Source of the DNA: Syntrophobacterales bacterium
GTDB lineage: Bacteria > Desulfobacterota > Desulfobaccia > Desulfobaccales > 0-14-0-80-60-11
NCBI GenBank assembly: GCA_020052215.1
Contig: JAGVPN010000291.1
Location: 1 to 8,571 of the forward strand
Direction of reading: 5' to 3'
DNA: 8,571 bases
Of this stretch, positions 6,328 through 8,571 are shown one piece after another (position 1 is the first letter of the stretch; every line of letters starts with the position of its first letter). The translations under genes and the position numbers were made by a program. Below the pieces are notes generated by a model. That model searched no databases. It saw only the letters and a list, made by a program, of their open reading frames with translations, and was not told the origin of the DNA.

Positions 6328-8571
6328 TTGCCTTCCATCGAAGAACAGATTGCCCAGCTTCGTTCAGCCATCAGCGCCCAGGAGACGCTTCGGCCCACCC
6401 TTGGCGATAGCGTGGTTGAGATCACCCTCAAGGCCCTGCGCACGCAGCTGGACTCCCTGCTCGCCGAGCAGCAGGACGGAGCCCAGCCGAAACCAGGGAC
6501 GTCACCAGAGGCACTGCTCGCACAGCTCCAGACCTATGTCCCGAAACAATTGGCCGACAAGACGCGCGCCGCAGGGCAAATCGAGGGCGAACGCCGACAG
6601 GTAACGGTCGTTTTTGCGGACATTTCCGGCTTTACCGCTCTCTCCGAACGGCTCGACGCCGAGGACGTTGCCGTCCTCGTCAATGACTGCCTCAAGGAAC
6701 TCGCCCAGGCGGTTTACCAATATGAAGGCATGGTCGACAAGTTCATCGGGGACTGCATCATGGCCGTGTTCGGCGCTCCCATCGCACTGGAAGATGACGC
6801 CGAAAACGCTCTGCGCGCCACCATCGCCATGCGCGAAAATCTCCAGAAATTCAACCGTCGCTGGATCGAGAAACTGGGCCAACCCCTGGACGTGCACATC
6901 GGGGTCAACACGGGAATGGTGATTGCAGGGAACATCGGCAACGACCTGCGGATGAGCTACACAGTGATGGGCGATACCGTCAATGTCGCGGCACGGCTGG
7001 AGGACGCCGCCAAAGGGGGCCAGATTTTCGTGAGCCGCAACACCTACCGTCTGACCCGCGGCGCCTTTGCCTTCCAGGAAATGGACCCCATCAAGGTCAA
7101 AGGCAAACGCGAGCCGTTGACGGTCTATGAGCTCCTCCATGCGAAACTGCAGCCGGACAAGGCCCGCGGGGTCGAAGGCTTGTCTTCCCCTCTGGTCGGC
7201 CGCGAGGCGGAGCGCCAAGCGCTGGTTGAATGCCTGGAAAAACTCCAAACCGGCAGGGGGCAGGTTGCCGCGATTCTTGGCGAGGCCGGGATTGGCAAGA
7301 GCCGCCTGCTCGCCGAAATCCGCCAAAGTGAAGGGAAGGACCTGACCTGGCTTGAAGGCCGTTCTTTTGCCTTCAGCCGGTCCCTCGGTTACGGGGCGTT
7401 TTTGGACCTCTTGCGCCGTTTTGCGGGTATCGCCGACGAAGACACGGAAGCCGAAGCCGCCGCCAGCCTGAAAGCGCGGTTGCACGGCATTTTGCCGGGC
7501 GATCTGGAGATTTATGCCGTACTGGCGCAACTGCTTTCAATGCGCCTGGACAGCCAGGAGACGGCTGCCGTCGGCGCCGTCACCGGTGAAGACTTTCGCA
7601 ATCGTTTATTTGCCGCATTGGAGCGGCTGTTGCTGGCGCTGGCGAAACAAAACCCCGTTGTGGTGGTGTTGGAAGACTTGCATTGGGCCGATCAAAGTTC
7701 ACTGGAATTGCTGGAACATCTCTTGCGACTGATTACTCAAGCCCCCATTGCCTTCGTATTGCCCAGCCGTCCGAAACAGGAATCATCTGGAAACTGGGAA
7801 AAACTTGGTCCCGCACTGGAGGGTTGTCGACCGTATCTTCTGGAAATCACACTCAAGCCATTATCAGGCGAGGCGAGCGCTAATCTGGTGCGCGGACTTC
7901 TCGATGGCGGCATGCTGCCAAAACAACTATCGGAGGTCATTCAGAACAAGTCGGAGGGTAATCCTTTCTTTGTCGAGGAGGTCCTCAGGTCGCTGATTGA
8001 GCGCGGGGTTCTGGCGCGTGAACATGGAGTCTGGAAAGTCAGCGATCTGGTGGAGAACATCCAGGTGCCTGACACCCTCCAGGGAGTGCTGCTTTCCCGT
8101 CTGGATCGCCTTCACGAGGAAACCAAACGGGTGATCCAAAAGGCGTCGGTTATCGGGCGCGTATTTCTTTTCCGGGTGCTCGAACACATGGCGCGCGAGG
8201 AAACCGAGTTGGAATCCCAAATGGCTTTGCTCGAAGACGCGGCCCTGGTCCGGGAGCGGGCCCGTGTTCCTGAAATTGAATATGTCTTTCACCACGCCCT
8301 GGCGCAGGAGGTCGCCTATCAAACGCTTCTGGCTCCAGCGCGTAAACTTCTTCATCAAAAAGTCGGGGAAGCGATGGAAGCCATTTTTTCCGAGCGGATA
8401 GACCAGCACAGGGGTCTCCTGGCCTATCACTTCTTCAAGGGGGAAGACTGGGAAAGGGCATTCAAGTATTCGGCCGGCGAAGCGGACGCCGCGGTACAGC
8501 TCTACGCCTACGCCGAGGCTCGCGAACATTATCATCGCGCCTTGGACAGCCTCAAACATCTGCCCGATAAC
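6328..8571 (+). CDS. Class III adenylate/guanylate cyclase fused to a STAND-type ATPase, 3' partial
   Basis: The frame is open for 748 codons and leaves the window without a stop. After an N-terminal helical segment of ~90 residues comes a class III cyclase domain: VVFADISGFT with metal ligand Asp98, VDKFIGD with Lys138 and second metal ligand Asp142, and YTVMGDTVNVAARL with Asp216, Asn219 and Arg223. Lys plus Asp at the base-binding positions favours ATP, so cAMP production is predicted and the domain looks catalytically complete. An AAA/STAND ATPase domain follows: Walker A GEAGIGKS (318-325, Lys324), Walker B VVVVLED (Asp450) followed by LHWADQSS, and NKSEGNPFFVEEVL. The end (AYHFFKGEDWERAFKYSAGE onward) looks like the first TPR-type repeats. 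No signal peptide or membrane segment is seen, so it should be cytoplasmic. The architecture is a known large signalling family; the stimulus is unknown. It is probably co-transcribed with the upstream lipoprotein gene. Confidence 0.9.
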   Translation, partial: MPSIEEQIAQLRSAISAQETLRPTLGDSVVEITLKALRTQLDSLLAEQQDGAQPKPGTSPEALLAQLQTYVPKQLADKTRAAGQIEGERRQVTVVFADISGFTALSERLDAEDVAVLVNDCLKELAQAVYQYEGMVDKFIGDCIMAVFGAPIALEDDAENALRATIAMRENLQKFNRRWIEKLGQPLDVHIGVNTGMVIAGNIGNDLRMSYTVMGDTVNVAARLEDAAKGGQIFVSRNTYRLTRGAFAFQEMDPIKVKGKREPLTVYELLHAKLQPDKARGVEGLSSPLVGREAERQALVECLEKLQTGRGQVAAILGEAGIGKSRLLAEIRQSEGKDLTWLEGRSFAFSRSLGYGAFLDLLRRFAGIADEDTEAEAAASLKARLHGILPGDLEIYAVLAQLLSMRLDSQETAAVGAVTGEDFRNRLFAALERLLLALAKQNPVVVVLEDLHWADQSSLELLEHLLRLITQAPIAFVLPSRPKQESSGNWEKLGPALEGCRPYLLEITLKPLSGEASANLVRGLLDGGMLPKQLSEVIQNKSEGNPFFVEEVLRSLIERGVLAREHGVWKVSDLVENIQVPDTLQGVLLSRLDRLHEETKRVIQKASVIGRVFLFRVLEHMAREETELESQMALLEDAALVRERARVPEIEYVFHHALAQEVAYQTLLAPARKLLHQKVGEAMEAIFSERIDQHRGLLAYHFFKGEDWERAFKYSAGEADAAVQLYAYAEAREHYHRALDSLKHLPDN

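Noticed and set aside
6502..7530. 342-residue open frame on the minus strand
   Set aside because: Antisense to the cyclase domain, whose sense frame carries all catalytic motifs. No recognisable domain on the minus strand.
7927..8559. 210-residue open frame on the minus strand
   Set aside because: Shadow of the ATPase/TPR part of the cyclase gene, with no start signal or motif.
1..8571. tRNA, rRNA, CRISPR array, insertion sequence or prophage genes
   Set aside because: No regular direct-repeat array, cloverleaf, transposase or integrase motif was found on either strand.

Overview
The window (8571 bp) is a GC-rich bacterial segment, by eye roughly 60% G+C in the coding parts. It has two functional blocks, both on the + strand. 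Codon use and gene content fit an environmental Gram-negative such as a deltaproteobacterium/Desulfobacterota-type organism. That assignment is inference: no rRNA or marker gene is present.

Block 1 (about 1-4421) is a restriction-modification locus. It starts inside the C-terminal part of a large restriction subunit (DEAD/DEAH-helicase-type, type III-like; only the end with the nuclease-like domain is present). A compact hicBA toxin-antitoxin pair follows, with its own near-consensus promoter. Next come a short spacer carrying a GTAG-headed REP-like hairpin and a 928-residue beta-class DNA methyltransferase. Last is a 60-residue protein with a TTG start and a strong ribosome binding site. The toxin-antitoxin pair sits between the restriction and modification genes. 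The methyltransferase carries a sharply bounded AT-rich island (about 35% G+C over 2221-2700, against 60-75% in sampled flanking lines). It lies between catalytic motifs IV and I, where beta-class enzymes keep their target recognition domain, so the specificity module was probably exchanged by recombination.

A 710-bp gene-free stretch (4422-5131) separates the blocks. Its first part is GC-rich and its middle is AT-rich. It ends in a GC-rich leader with three consecutive inverted repeats just before the next ribosome binding site.

Block 2 (5132-8571) encodes a predicted SGNH/GDSL-family hydrolase with a lipoprotein signal. After 47 bp comes a large class III nucleotide cyclase fused to a STAND/AAA-type ATPase and the beginning of a TPR-like region. 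This second gene runs off the right edge. The close same-strand spacing suggests co-transcription, but a functional link between an envelope hydrolase and a cytoplasmic cAMP-type signalling protein is not demonstrated.

The strongest points for a second look are the target-recognition island in the methyltransferase, the hicBA pair inside the restriction-modification locus with a palindrome over its -10 box, the REP-like element, the small conserved-looking protein after the methyltransferase, and the structured leader of the lipoprotein gene.
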